64,000 bases of DNA from Calothrix sp. NIES-2098. GTDB lineage: Bacteria > Cyanobacteriota > Cyanobacteriia > Cyanobacteriales > Nostocaceae. The position numbers and the translations under genes were made by a program. The stretch lies in the NCBI GenBank assembly GCA_002368175.1, contig AP018172.1, forward strand, positions 1,796,001-1,860,000, given 5' to 3'. The notes beneath the pieces were generated by a model, which was not told the origin of the DNA, did no database searches, and saw nothing but the letters and a program-made list of their open reading frames with translations. Positions 50,707 to 60,273 of this stretch are shown piece by piece (the first letter of the stretch is position 1; each line of letters begins with the position of its first letter).

Positions 50707-50910
50707 ATGAGATTAAAAAGATGGGAATCTCCTCGCCGAGAGGGAAGGAACGATAAAGGTAGAGGTGGTTCAGCCAGACAGCGACAACTTAAAAAACAAA
50801 GACAGATGTTGCGGCAAAGGCTGAAGGAAGAGAAAAAAGCAGACAATATTAAAAACAATGGTAAGGGAGAAGATAAAATTCATCTTCTCCCTTTTTATTT
50901 GGCTCTATGA
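50707..50910 (+). CDS. Possible small basic protein, unknown
   Basis: A 67-codon frame, MRLKRWESPRREGRNDKGRG and then QRQLKKQRQMLRQRLKEEKK, extremely rich in Arg, Lys and Gln. The purine-rich AGAGAAA before the ATG is a weak ribosome site. The 3' end is odd: an intrinsic terminator hairpin (50863-50896) lies inside the last third of the frame, so most transcripts would end before the stop codon. Either the gene is fortuitous or its message is normally non-stop or attenuated. No family recognised. Confidence 0.4.
   Translation: MRLKRWESPRREGRNDKGRGGSARQRQLKKQRQMLRQRLKEEKKADNIKNNGKGEDKIHLLPFYLAL
50863..50896 (+). terminator. Intrinsic terminator
   Basis: AAGGGAGAAGAT (50863-50874), loop AAAATTC, ATCTTCTCCCTT (50882-50893), followed by further T (to 50896). 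A perfect 12-bp stem within the 3' part of the small basic ORF. Confidence 0.85.
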
Positions 50911-51672
50911 GCAAACAGAAATTCCTACATTTTCAAACATAAGAATTTGTATAAGTAATAAAGTTCATTTATAGAATCAAAAAATATTAGCAATTTGCGA
51001 TACAAATAGAGATTTAAATTTAAAAATATCATCAATCACCGTTAAGACAGATGAGCCACTATTGCAGAATAGCCAAAATAAATATTTAGTTGCAAAGCCT
51101 CTCTGCTAGAAAAATATGTAGTTAGGTAGCACATAAAAAACCATAAACGGCTTGGCACTAACAACCCTACACCTACTTAAAAGCCTATGAAATAAACCTT
51201 TCTTCCTTGATATCTGCTACCTTCTGCCTTGTTGGAGTAAGGGAACTCTCACTCTGCAATAACGTCCTTAGCAGAGAAAGTTGATTGAAGTTTTTGTTCA
51301 AAAAATCACTTTCAAGTTCAGAACCACAGATGCTAATAACTACATTTTGATCTATCTGTGGCTTCATATAAATACCATCGAATTACTGAGTATAAAAGCT
51401 TCTGCAAACAGGAATGTTTGAGTGTCCGAGTATTCTTTAGTAAAGAAAAAGGCTTAATCTCGCTCACAAATATCTCATCCTGCACCAAGTATACTCATTA
51501 ACCAGTATTGAATCTCTGCCTGTTTTGATTTTGAGCAAAGCTTTTGATTTCCTAATTTTACAGATCGGGCGATAGTAGCTTGATTGTTTATATTGTTACT
51601 TCACAAAATAGCCATATAATCATGACAAAATTTGATTAAGTTAAGTATATTTACAATAATTATAAAGATTGC
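50911..51672. other. AT-rich intergenic region before the polysaccharide locus
   Basis: About 760 bp. A 60-codon minus-strand frame at 51185-51367 lacks a ribosome site and family resemblance. No repeats or RNA genes noticed. Confidence 0.4.
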
Positions 51673-51891
51673 ATGAAGAACAAACAAACTATTTATGAAG
51701 TAACTATAAAGTTTTCACACGCGTTTAGGAAAAGCTTCAGATCAGCTTGTAAACTAATATACGGTGGTCAGATGTTTGAAAAATACCAGGGTTCCCAGAA
51801 ATTTACTGATAAAGTTGTTGCATCTCCGTGTGAGTCAGACCATGCCGAAAGCTTAGAAAAGCGTCAGCAACAGTACCACCTAATTGGTTGA
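51673..51891 (+). CDS. Possible small hypothetical protein
   Basis: A 72-codon frame starting MKNKQTIYEVTIKFSHAFRK, basic in the first half, with no recognisable domain and no strong Shine-Dalgarno before the ATG. It lies 58 bp upstream of the WecG-type gene and could be its leader. It is listed because it is the only frame of this length there; it may be spurious. Confidence 0.3.
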   Translation: MKNKQTIYEVTIKFSHAFRKSFRSACKLIYGGQMFEKYQGSQKFTDKVVASPCESDHAESLEKRQQQYHLIG

Positions 51892-51949
51892 CAGTTGGAA
51901 ATGTACTAGTTGGTATTGATGATTTTTGTCTTTGACACAGGAGGAATTT

Positions 51950-52720
51950 ATGGGAGAAATAACATTTCTGCCCAAACAAAAAGTTCTGGATTTTCCCATT
52001 ACTGCCTTACGTTTTGAAGATCAGATCCAAACAATAATAAAATGGGCGATCGCCCGCGAAAGTAAAACAGTATGTGTAGCTAACGTACACATGCTGATGG
52101 AGGCACACTGGAATCCAGAGTTTGCTAGTGTATTACGAAATGCGGATGTCGTTACTCCTGATGGTATGCCTTTAGTTTGGATGATGCGGCAATTGGGTGC
52201 GCGTTACCAAGATCGGGTAGCTGGGATGGATATCCTACAAGGATTGTGTGAGTTAGCTCAAATACAAAATGTGAGTGTTTTCTTTGTTGGTTCGCAAACA
52301 GAAATCCTTTCTAGAATGCGAAAAAGGCTAGAGCAAGAATTTCCGAAGCTAAAAATCGCAGCAATGGAACCTCTACCCTTTCGCCCGCTGACTGAAAGTG
52401 AAGATGCCGAACTGATTAATAAAATTAATTCCAGTGGTGCGGGTTTAGTATTTGTATCTCTAGGTTGTCCCAAACAAGAAAATTGGATAGCCCAGCATAA
52501 AGGTAAAATTCAGGCAGTTATGCTGGGGATCGGAGGCGTTTTCCCCGTGTATGCAGGAATTCAGAAGCGCGCACCCCGCATAGTTAGAGAATTAGGATTT
52601 GAATGGCTTTATCGCTGGATTCAAGAACCGCGCCGTCTGTGGAGTCGTTATATTAAAACAATTCCACCTTTTATGTGGTTAGCAACTAAGCAACTACTTT
52701 CATCAGATCGTGTTGCATAA
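51950..52720 (+). CDS. WecG/TagA/CpsF family glycosyltransferase
   Basis: The protein has 256 residues (GT26) from the ATG at 51950 with AGGAGG seven bases upstream; a TTG at 51926 in the same frame is rejected because it would place that ribosome site inside the gene. The family signature is clear: VCVANVHMLMEAHWNPEF, NADVVTPDGMPLVW, DILQGLCELA, VFFVGSQTEIL, LVFVSLGCPKQENWIAQH, and GIGGVFPVYAGIQKRAPRI. The enzyme adds an N-acetylmannosamine-type sugar to a lipid carrier, an early step of surface polysaccharide assembly. It opens the polysaccharide gene cluster. Confidence 0.92.
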   Translation: MGEITFLPKQKVLDFPITALRFEDQIQTIIKWAIARESKTVCVANVHMLMEAHWNPEFASVLRNADVVTPDGMPLVWMMRQLGARYQDRVAGMDILQGLCELAQIQNVSVFFVGSQTEILSRMRKRLEQEFPKLKIAAMEPLPFRPLTESEDAELINKINSSGAGLVFVSLGCPKQENWIAQHKGKIQAVMLGIGGVFPVYAGIQKRAPRIVRELGFEWLYRWIQEPRRLWSRYIKTIPPFMWLATKQLLSSDRVA

Positions 52721-52964
52721 GTCCTCGTTGATAGTAATAAAGATTGAGAAAGCATGTTTGCGTCACTACCAAAAGACATATTTTTCTGTAAATAGTACAA
52801 AACCTAGAATTTGCAAGTGATTTGCAATCAAGCTAATGTAACCAGATCAACTTCAACATCAAATCTCATTACATTATCGGAACGCCTTCTCACAGGTGCA
52901 GAAAGCTATTTTACTTTCTGGCAGAAGATAGATATTTATTTGCCCCATAAATTATGAATCTGTA

Positions 52965-53819
52965 ATGATGCTGAAAAAAACCAGAGTTGTGTATCGACCT
53001 GAAAGTCGAATAAGACATCCGCTACAATTATTTCGAGAAATGGGGCGGGATTTACTAGCATCGCGAGAATTAGCTTGGCGGTTGTTAATTCGCGATATCA
53101 GCGCTCAATACCGTCAATCGTTGTTAGGAATTTTTTGGGCATTTATCCCACCAGTAATTACAGCAGCTGGTTTTACACTTGCGAAAAGCAATGGTATTGT
53201 CAACATTGGTAATACAGAATTACCTTATGCAGCTTATGTGATGTTCAGCATGTCGCTGTGGCAGACCTTTATTGAAGCATTAAATGGCCCAGTACAAGCA
53301 GTAACAGCAGCTAAAGCAATGTTGGCAAGAATTAACTTCCCTCACGAAGCATTGATTGTTGCTAAATTAGGAGAAGTATTTTTTAACTTTGGAATCAAGC
53401 TCATATTAATTGTAGGCTTATTTATCTGGTTCAAAATTCCAGTAACTTTGAGTGTAATTCTAGCGCCAGTAGCATTAATTCATTTAATATTGCTAGGAAC
53501 ATTTATAGGTTTATTGTTATCCCCAATGGGTGCTTTATATCAGGATGTTACCAAAGGATTAACATTGATTACTGGATTTTGGTTGTTCCTTACACCTGTT
53601 GTTTATCCAGTTCCTAGTAATGGCGTATTTGGCAGTATTGTCAAACTAAATCCTGTTACTCCTTTGTTAGTAACAACACGAGAATTAGCAACAACAGGTG
53701 TCATCTCTGACCCGCAGGGATTTTGGATAGCCAGCCTAATTGCAATATTAGGATTGCTACTAGCTTGGATTATTTATCGTCTGGCAATGCCCTTTGTAAT
53801 TGAGAGGATTAGTTCATAA
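52965..53819 (+). CDS. wzm: ABC-2 type polysaccharide export permease (Wzm)
   Basis: A 284-residue permease with six predicted transmembrane helices, beginning LLGIFWAFIPPVITAAGFTLA. The N-terminal segment ELAWRLLIRDISAQYRQSLL is the usual cytoplasmic amphipathic start of O-antigen and teichoic acid exporters. The stop codon overlaps the ATG of the Wzt gene by one base (TAATG), so translation is coupled. It exports a lipid-linked polysaccharide across the inner membrane together with Wzt. Confidence 0.9.
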   Translation: MMLKKTRVVYRPESRIRHPLQLFREMGRDLLASRELAWRLLIRDISAQYRQSLLGIFWAFIPPVITAAGFTLAKSNGIVNIGNTELPYAAYVMFSMSLWQTFIEALNGPVQAVTAAKAMLARINFPHEALIVAKLGEVFFNFGIKLILIVGLFIWFKIPVTLSVILAPVALIHLILLGTFIGLLLSPMGALYQDVTKGLTLITGFWLFLTPVVYPVPSNGVFGSIVKLNPVTPLLVTTRELATTGVISDPQGFWIASLIAILGLLLAWIIYRLAMPFVIERISS

Positions 53820-55129
53820 TGACGATTAGCATCAATGAGCAAGAAATGGCAGTAAAGCCACAGGATAATGATAACGATATTGTGCTTTCAGTTAATGGAG
53901 TTTCTAAAAAGTTTTGTAGAGATTTAAAGCGGTCTTTGATGTATGGTGTTCAAGATATTGCCTCGGAATTATTAGGGATACGCGAAAAAAGTGATAAATT
54001 GCGAACAAAAGAGTTTTGGGCGCTAGATAATGTAAGTTTTCAATTACGTCGAGGAGAAGCACTCGGCTTAGTTGGAAAAAATGGTAGTGGTAAATCGACG
54101 CTACTGCGGATTATTGCAGGTTTGATTAAACCAGATACAGGTTTTGTGGAGGTTAATGGTAGAGTAGCACCATTAATTGCATTGGGAGCAGGATTTAACC
54201 CAATCTTGACAGGGCGAGAGAATATTTATGCAAATATGTCAATTTTAGGTTTATCCCAGAAAGAAATTGATGAACGATTTGATGAAGTTGTAGAATTTGC
54301 AGAAATTGGTGATGCGATTGATGCACCAGTTCAAACTTATAGTTCCGGGATGGCTGCAAGGTTAGGGTTTGCGAGTGCTATTCATACTAATCCAGACATC
54401 CTTTTAATTGATGAAGTGTTAGCTGTTGGAGATGCTAAGTTTAGAGACAAGTGTGCAAGGAAGTTACAACAAATTCGAGGTCAGGGAACGTCTTTTATAC
54501 TGGTTTCTCATTCTTCAACATCAATAATGGCTTTATGCGAAACTTCGGTATACCTTTTAAAGGGCAATTTAATCAAGTCTGGAGCAACAGCTTCAGTGCT
54601 AAAAAGGTATGAAGAAGACTTGTTTATAATTAAAACTGATAATGTAGATGGAAAATTGATCCTCTCTGAAAAGCCGGAAACAGAAAGTGGAGGTATAGAC
54701 ATTACATCTATTTATTTTAAAGATAAAAATGAAGATCATATAGATTTTCCAGAAGTTGGCGAACCTATTAATATTTGTGTAGGTTGTAAAGTACACAAAA
54801 AAGAGAAAGAAGTAGTCTTAGGTTTGGTAATTAAGGATTTCTCAAGAGACGGTGAAATTATTTTAGTTCTATCTAGCCTTTTTGACGGTAAAGCAGCAAC
54901 ACTAGATCCTGGTCATACAGAAATGAAAGTTTACTTGCCCTATTGTGGGTTAAGAGCAGGCATTTATGAAATGGATATATATATTCAAAGAAAACCTGAC
55001 TATAGGTTTGATACATTTGAATCTTTTAGATTTAAAGTAAACGATTCTAGAGGTGCAATATATAGTATGAAAAGTAACTTATTTTATCAACCGAGATTTT
55101 GGAAATTTGATGATAAGAATTTAACTTAA
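53819..55129 (+). CDS. wzt: Polysaccharide export ATP-binding protein (Wzt) with C-terminal sugar-binding domain
   Basis: The protein has 436 residues. The nucleotide-binding domain has Walker A GLVGKNGSGKST, GAGFNPILTGRENIYAN, signature YSSGMAARLGF, Walker B DILLIDEVLAVGD and a conserved His in LVSHSS. From about residue 275 a separate beta-rich domain follows (SEKPETESGGIDITSIYFKD, ICVGCKVHKKEKEVVLGLV, YEMDIYI), the position of the Wzt C-terminal domain that recognises the terminal group of the exported glycan. It is translationally coupled to the permease. Confidence 0.92.
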   Translation: MTISINEQEMAVKPQDNDNDIVLSVNGVSKKFCRDLKRSLMYGVQDIASELLGIREKSDKLRTKEFWALDNVSFQLRRGEALGLVGKNGSGKSTLLRIIAGLIKPDTGFVEVNGRVAPLIALGAGFNPILTGRENIYANMSILGLSQKEIDERFDEVVEFAEIGDAIDAPVQTYSSGMAARLGFASAIHTNPDILLIDEVLAVGDAKFRDKCARKLQQIRGQGTSFILVSHSSTSIMALCETSVYLLKGNLIKSGATASVLKRYEEDLFIIKTDNVDGKLILSEKPETESGGIDITSIYFKDKNEDHIDFPEVGEPINICVGCKVHKKEKEVVLGLVIKDFSRDGEIILVLSSLFDGKAATLDPGHTEMKVYLPYCGLRAGIYEMDIYIQRKPDYRFDTFESFRFKVNDSRGAIYSMKSNLFYQPRFWKFDDKNLT

Positions 55130-55246
55130 TAAAGGTTGATAAATATTTATATTAATTGGAAAAGGTCAATATAATGCATTTTGCTGTTATAAGATTTATG
55201 CCAAAAAAATTAATTACAACGCATTATAGAGAACGAGCAGATTTTT

Positions 55247-55900
55247 ATGGCTAAAAAGTTATTAATCTGGGGTGCTTCAGGACATGCTTTAGTAGTTATA
55301 GACATTATCAACTTATTAGGAGAGTACGAGATTGTTGGTTTTCTTGATAATGTGAATCTAGAACGTCATGGTACAAATTTTTGTGGAAGCCTAATTATTG
55401 GAGGGCAAGAACAGTTAGATTTTTATAGAGAAAAAGGAGTTGAACATATAATTTTTGGGTTTGGAAATTGTCAGGCGCGATTAAAACTATCTAAGTTAGT
55501 TCGTAGCAAAGGTTTTTCTTTGGCCACAGCCATACACCCAAAAGCAACACTGGCTAGTGATGTGTCAGTTGCTCCAGGTACTGTAGTTGCAGCAGGAGCA
55601 GTTATTAATTCCGAAGCAAAGATTGGTGAAAATGTAATTATCAACACCTGTGCAAGTGTTGACCACGAATGTGTTCTAGAAGACGGAGTGCATATTTGCC
55701 CAGGCGTTCACTTGGGTGGACAAGTAACGGTAGGACGTGCAACTTGGGTTGGAATTGGAACAACAGTTATTGATAAAGCAAGAATAGGCGCTGGTAGTCT
55801 CATAGGTGCTGGTGCAGTAGTAGTAAATGATATTCCTGATGGCGTAGTTGCCTATGGAGTTCCAGCTAAAGTAATTAGGAGGATTGCAGATAATGGCTAG
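55247..55900 (+). CDS. NeuD/PglD-family sugar O/N-acetyltransferase
   Basis: The protein has 217 residues. An N-terminal Rossmann-like domain (KLLIWGASGHALVVIDII, IVGFLDN) precedes a left-handed hexapeptide beta helix from about residue 95 (HPKATLASDVSVAPGTVVAA, GAVINSEAKIGENVIINTCA, SVDHECVLEDGVHICPGVHL). The catalytic His of SVDHEC is present. Such enzymes acetylate sialic acid or UDP-amino-sugars. Its neighbour, a DegT aminotransferase overlapping by a few bases, points to amino-sugar modification in this locus. Confidence 0.9.
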   Translation: MAKKLLIWGASGHALVVIDIINLLGEYEIVGFLDNVNLERHGTNFCGSLIIGGQEQLDFYREKGVEHIIFGFGNCQARLKLSKLVRSKGFSLATAIHPKATLASDVSVAPGTVVAAGAVINSEAKIGENVIINTCASVDHECVLEDGVHICPGVHLGGQVTVGRATWVGIGTTVIDKARIGAGSLIGAGAVVVNDIPDGVVAYGVPAKVIRRIADNG

Positions 55901-57122
55901 CAAGAATCGGGTAGAAGACTTAGCAATATTAGGTGGTAGCCCCGCTTTTAGCGAAAAGCTTCATGTAGGCCGTCCTAATATTGGCGATCGCGATCGCCTG
56001 CTAGAGCGAATCAACGACTTACTGGATAGAAGATGGTTGAGCAATAACGGTCCCTATGTGCAAGAGTTTGAAAAGCGCATTGCTGATATCGTTGGAGTTA
56101 AGCACTGCATTGCTATGTGTAACGGGACTGTAGCTCTAGAGATTGCCATCAGAGCAGTAGGACTTACAGGTGAAGTAATTGTACCTTCATTTACTTTCAT
56201 TGCTACAGCTCACGCATTGCAATGGCAAGAAATCACACCAGTATTCTGTGATGTAGATCCTCGCACTCATACCATCAATCCGTGGCGAGTGGAAACGATG
56301 ATTACACCTCGTACCACCGGTATCATCGGCGTCCATGTATGGGGACAGCCTTGTAATGTAGAAGCCCTCACAGAAATTGCCAATAAGCATAACCTCAAAC
56401 TAATGTTTGATGCTGCCCATGCTTTTGGCTGCTCTTACAAAGGACGTATGATAGGCAACTTTGGTAATGCTGAAGTATTCAGTTTTCACGCCACTAAGTT
56501 TCTTAATGCATTTGAGGGAGGTGCAGTCGTAACCAACGATGATGAACTAGCTAGCAAAATTCGCCTCATGACGAACTTTGGCTTTGCTGGTTACGACAAT
56601 GTCAATTACATCGGCACCAATGGCAAGATGACTGAAGTCTCTGCGGCAATGGGGTTAACAGGTCTTGAAAGCTTGGATGAATTTGTAGCTATTAACTATC
56701 GCAACTACAAACAGTATCAGCGTGAGTTAGAAAACATACCAGGAATTAAGATACTAACCTACAACAAAACTGATAAGTGCAACTACCAGTACATTGTGCT
56801 GGAAATAGATGAAGCGATAACTCAAATCAATAGAGATAAACTCGTAGAAATTTTGTGGGCTGAAAACATACTAGCTCGACGCTACTTTTATCCTGGATGT
56901 CATCGCATGGAACCCTATCGCTCCTACTTCCCTCATGCAGGATTGCTGCTTCCTGAAACTGAAAATTTAGGGAAACGGATATTAATCTTACCGACAGGTA
57001 GTGCTGTTGGTTTAGAAGAAATTAATAAAATTTGTCAGATCATCTGGTTAGTAGTTCAGCATAGCTATGAAGTTAAAGAAAGACTATTGCCAAAGGATAG
57101 CGAGCCATTAAAAGCACAATAA
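55893..57122 (+). CDS. DegT/DnrJ/EryC1/StrS family sugar aminotransferase
   Basis: The protein has 409 residues from the ATG at 55893, preceded by AGGAGG ten bases upstream; this overlaps the acetyltransferase stop by eight bases. Motifs are RRWLSNNGPYVQEFEKRIA, CIAMCNGTVALEIAIRAVG, VIVPSFTFIATAHALQW, FDAAHAFGCSYKGR and SFHATKFLNAFEGGAVVTND with the PLP lysine. These enzymes transaminate keto-deoxy nucleotide sugars. Together with RfbA/RfbB, a dTDP-4-keto-6-deoxyglucose-derived amino sugar is a plausible product, acetylated by the preceding gene; this pathway is inferred. Confidence 0.92.
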   Translation: MASKNRVEDLAILGGSPAFSEKLHVGRPNIGDRDRLLERINDLLDRRWLSNNGPYVQEFEKRIADIVGVKHCIAMCNGTVALEIAIRAVGLTGEVIVPSFTFIATAHALQWQEITPVFCDVDPRTHTINPWRVETMITPRTTGIIGVHVWGQPCNVEALTEIANKHNLKLMFDAAHAFGCSYKGRMIGNFGNAEVFSFHATKFLNAFEGGAVVTNDDELASKIRLMTNFGFAGYDNVNYIGTNGKMTEVSAAMGLTGLESLDEFVAINYRNYKQYQRELENIPGIKILTYNKTDKCNYQYIVLEIDEAITQINRDKLVEILWAENILARRYFYPGCHRMEPYRSYFPHAGLLLPETENLGKRILILPTGSAVGLEEINKICQIIWLVVQHSYEVKERLLPKDSEPLKAQ

Positions 57123-57148
57123 AGATATCTATTACTCTGTGAAAAGTG

Positions 57149-58183
57149 ATGAAAGTCAGCGTTGTAATGATTACATATAACCATGAAAAATTTATTGCAC
57201 AGGCAATAGATAGCATATTAATGCAAGAAGTAAAATTTGATTATGAAATATTAATTGGAGAAGATTGTTCCACAGATAGTACACGAGATATTGTAATTGA
57301 TTTTCAAAAAAGGTATTCAGATAAAATTCGTTTGCTATTACCTGAAAAGAACTTGGGCGTGTTGAAGAATTTAACTACAACACTAGAAGCTTGTAGAGGA
57401 GAATATATTGCACTTTTAGAAGGTGATGACTACTGGATAGATCCCTACAAGCTGCAAACACAGGTAGATATTCTCGAATCTAATGCTGAAGTTGCAATTG
57501 TTGGACACAGAGTTCAATATTGGCAAGAGCATAGCATAGATACCGTTCCTGCTATATCACCATATGAAAAGCCACTAGGTACTCTATTTGACATCTTACG
57601 TAGAAATTATATTCCTACGTGTTCTGCGCTCATTCGTAAAAGTGCTCTTCCTAATTTAGTCTGGTTCCAAGATGTAGTTCATGGATGTAAGCAAGCTGAT
57701 TGGCCATTATGGAGTTTTACAGCGGAAAAAGGAGATATTGTTTTCTTAGATAAAGTGATGGCAGTCTATCGAATTCACCAAGGAGGTGTCTGGAGTCCCC
57801 TATCAATGGAGGAACAACTGAGATGGATGTATAAGGCTAGAAAACAGGTGATAGTACACCTCACTAATATTTCATCAGTTAAGCGTGCAGAAGTGTGGTG
57901 CCACATATATGGTGAGTGGGGCCAAATGCTGTATTCTGCAAACAAGTATCTATTAGCTGTTAAATACTTTGTGTTAGCTTTGATATCTGCGCCTTGGAAA
58001 GCATTATCAATCCTGAATTTAGCTAGTAGCACTTTTCAGTGGAGGAATACACTACGATTGAAAAGAGTTGCAGACAAAATTAGTGCACTTAGGAACCGGG
58101 TAGGAAAATCCTTGATAAGACGGAGTTGGGGAAGATTACTTATTAGCCGTGTCAATGTTCAAAACGGCAATGCAAAGGATTGA
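57149..58183 (+). CDS. Family 2 glycosyltransferase
   Basis: A 344-residue GT-A enzyme. It starts KVSVVMITYNHEKFIAQAID, with LIGEDCSTDSTRDIV and the metal-binding acidic site in ALLEGDDYWIDPYKLQTQ. The later segment IPTCSALIRKSAL is common in GT2 members that transfer sugars to lipid-linked acceptors. The ATG at 57149 directly follows an in-frame GTG. Its end overlaps the frame of the RfbB gene region, consistent with an operon. Confidence 0.9.
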   Translation: MKVSVVMITYNHEKFIAQAIDSILMQEVKFDYEILIGEDCSTDSTRDIVIDFQKRYSDKIRLLLPEKNLGVLKNLTTTLEACRGEYIALLEGDDYWIDPYKLQTQVDILESNAEVAIVGHRVQYWQEHSIDTVPAISPYEKPLGTLFDILRRNYIPTCSALIRKSALPNLVWFQDVVHGCKQADWPLWSFTAEKGDIVFLDKVMAVYRIHQGGVWSPLSMEEQLRWMYKARKQVIVHLTNISSVKRAEVWCHIYGEWGQMLYSANKYLLAVKYFVLALISAPWKALSILNLASSTFQWRNTLRLKRVADKISALRNRVGKSLIRRSWGRLLISRVNVQNGNAKD

Positions 58184-58203
58184 CAATAAGGGCATACCTT
58201 AAT

Positions 58204-59286
58204 ATGCAAACATTCTTAATCACAGGTGGCGCAGGTTTTATCGGCTCTAACTTCATACTGAAGGCGAGAAAAGAACAATGGGCTAACATTATAAATTTAG
58301 ATAAACTAACCTATGCCAGTAATCCATTAACTCTAGCAGAATTGCAAGATGATTCTGGATATAATTTTGTTCGTGGCGATATCGGTGATATTGAACTAAT
58401 AAATAATTTTCTAGATCAGCATCAACCAGACGCAATTATCAACTTTGCTGCTGAGAGCCATGTTGATCGCTCCATTCTCAGCCCTCAAGATTTTATTCAA
58501 ACTAATGTATTAGGAACATTCCAACTTCTAGAAGCTAGCAGAGCTTACTACGAAAAATTATCTGCTCAAAGGCAAAAACAATTTCGTTTTCTACACATAT
58601 CGACAGATGAAGTTTACGGATCATTAACTCAGACAGATCCAGCATTTCGAGAAGACACACCCTATGCGCCAAACAGTCCCTATGCTGCATCTAAAGCTGG
58701 CTCCGATCATTTGGTACGTGCTTATTATCACACTTATGGTTTACCAACTTTAACCACCAACTGTTCCAATAACTACGGCCCGAGACAGTTTCCAGAAAAA
58801 CTAATTCCCCTGATAATTCTCAATGCTTTGAATGGAAAGCCACTACCGATTTATGGAGATGGTCAAAATATTCGTGATTGGCTGTATGTAGAAGACCACT
58901 GCGAAGCTGTCTATCTAGTTCTACAACAAAGCTCTATTGGAGAAACTTACAACATAGGAGGTAATAACGAACAAACAAACCTCGCAGTTGTGGAAAAAAT
59001 TTGTGCCCTCCTTGATGAGTTAGCACCCAAACCAAACTTCCACTATTCTTCTCTGATAACGTTTGTCAAAGACCGCCCTGGTCATGACCGACGCTATGCA
59101 ATTGACAGTAGCAAAATTAAGCAAGACTTAGGTTGGGAACCAAAAGAGAGTTTTGATAGTGGTTTATTAAAGACAATCCAGTGGTATCTGAACAATTCTA
59201 CTTGGGTTGAGCAAGTCCAATCAGGTGCTTACCACACTTGGATTCAGCAAAATTATGGAGATAGAAAAGCAGCACTATCACACTAA
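58204..59286 (+). CDS. rfbB: dTDP-glucose 4,6-dehydratase
   Basis: A 360-residue extended SDR enzyme converting dTDP-glucose to dTDP-4-keto-6-deoxyglucose. It has the NAD-binding TGGAGFIGSNFI, NFAAESHVDRSI, catalytic HISTDEVYGSL (Thr-Asp-Glu), YAASKAGSDHLVRAYYHTYG (Tyr-x3-Lys), NNYGPRQFPEKLIPL and GDGQNIRDWLYVEDHC. The ATG at 58204 gives the standard MQTFLITGG start; a TTG at 58180 is less likely. It is 31 bp before rfbA. Confidence 0.95.
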   Translation: MQTFLITGGAGFIGSNFILKARKEQWANIINLDKLTYASNPLTLAELQDDSGYNFVRGDIGDIELINNFLDQHQPDAIINFAAESHVDRSILSPQDFIQTNVLGTFQLLEASRAYYEKLSAQRQKQFRFLHISTDEVYGSLTQTDPAFREDTPYAPNSPYAASKAGSDHLVRAYYHTYGLPTLTTNCSNNYGPRQFPEKLIPLIILNALNGKPLPIYGDGQNIRDWLYVEDHCEAVYLVLQQSSIGETYNIGGNNEQTNLAVVEKICALLDELAPKPNFHYSSLITFVKDRPGHDRRYAIDSSKIKQDLGWEPKESFDSGLLKTIQWYLNNSTWVEQVQSGAYHTWIQQNYGDRKAALSH

Positions 59287-59316
59287 CAGCAGCCCAAACT
59301 AACGAAGGAGTTTACC

Positions 59317-60273
59317 ATGAAAGGCATTATTCTAGCTGGCGGTTCTGGTACAAGATTGTACCCACTCACTCAAGTAGTGAGTAAACAACTCATGCCTGTC
59401 TATGATAAGCCAATGATTTACTACCCTTTGTCAACTCTGATGTTAGCTGGGATAAGAGAAATACTCATCATCTCTACACCTCAACACTTACCCCTATTTC
59501 AACAGCTTTTGCAAGATGGTAGCCAGTGGGGTCTGAAGTTTAGCTATATTGAGCAACCAAGGCCTGAAGGTTTAGCCCAGGCTTTTATTTTGGGTAAAGA
59601 TTTCATTGGTAACGACCCTGTTTGCTTAGTTTTGGGCGATAACCTTTTCTACGGTCATGGTTTAGTTGATGTGCTACTTCGTGCGGCACAATTGCATGAG
59701 GGCGCACTCATCTTTGGTTATCGAGTAGCTGAACCTCAGCACTATGGCGTAGTTGAATTTGACTCTACAGGCCAAGTAGTGAGTTTGGAAGAAAAACCCC
59801 AAATTCCTAAATCTAATTACGCTGTGCCTGGTATTTATTTTTATGATTCTCAAGTGGTAGAACTTGCATCAGAACTGAAACCTTCAGCCCGCAATGAACT
59901 AGAAATTACTGACTTGAGTCAAGTTTATTTGCGTCACGGACAATTAAAAGTTGAGCTTTTAGGTAGAGGCTACGCCTGGTTGGATACAGGAACCCATGAA
60001 TCTCTACATCAGGCTGCTAGTTTTATTCAAACCCTAGAACAACGCCAAGGTTTCAAAATAGCTTGTGTCGAAGAAATTGCCTATCGCCAAAGGTATATCG
60101 ATGCTGACCAACTCTATGAACTTGCCAAACCACTAGCTAAAAATAGCTATGGACGTTACTTGATGGACTTGATAAACGCCGATCGTACTACTCAAGTTCA
60201 AGAAGAAAACTGGTTTGCATCAGCAAATGGATTTAAGGGAAACTTTGCAGACGCTAAGAGGGTAAAACTGTGA
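59317..60273 (+). CDS. rfbA: Glucose-1-phosphate thymidylyltransferase
   Basis: A 318-residue enzyme making dTDP-glucose from glucose-1-phosphate and dTTP. Motifs are MKGIILAGGSGTRLYPLT, VSKQLMPVYDKPMIYYPLST, YIEQPRPEGLAQAFILG, LGDNLFYGHG, EEKPQIPKSNYAVPGIYFYD and GRGYAWLDTGTHESL. It is about 25 residues longer than the typical enzyme at the C-terminus (NADRTTQVQEENWFASANG). Its stop codon overlaps the GTG of the decayed rfbC (GTGA). Confidence 0.95.
   Translation: MKGIILAGGSGTRLYPLTQVVSKQLMPVYDKPMIYYPLSTLMLAGIREILIISTPQHLPLFQQLLQDGSQWGLKFSYIEQPRPEGLAQAFILGKDFIGNDPVCLVLGDNLFYGHGLVDVLLRAAQLHEGALIFGYRVAEPQHYGVVEFDSTGQVVSLEEKPQIPKSNYAVPGIYFYDSQVVELASELKPSARNELEITDLSQVYLRHGQLKVELLGRGYAWLDTGTHESLHQAASFIQTLEQRQGFKIACVEEIAYRQRYIDADQLYELAKPLAKNSYGRYLMDLINADRTTQVQEENWFASANGFKGNFADAKRVKL

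Noticed and set aside
51185..51367. A 60-codon minus-strand frame upstream of the polysaccharide locus
   Set aside because: No ribosome site and no recognisable feature; considered chance.
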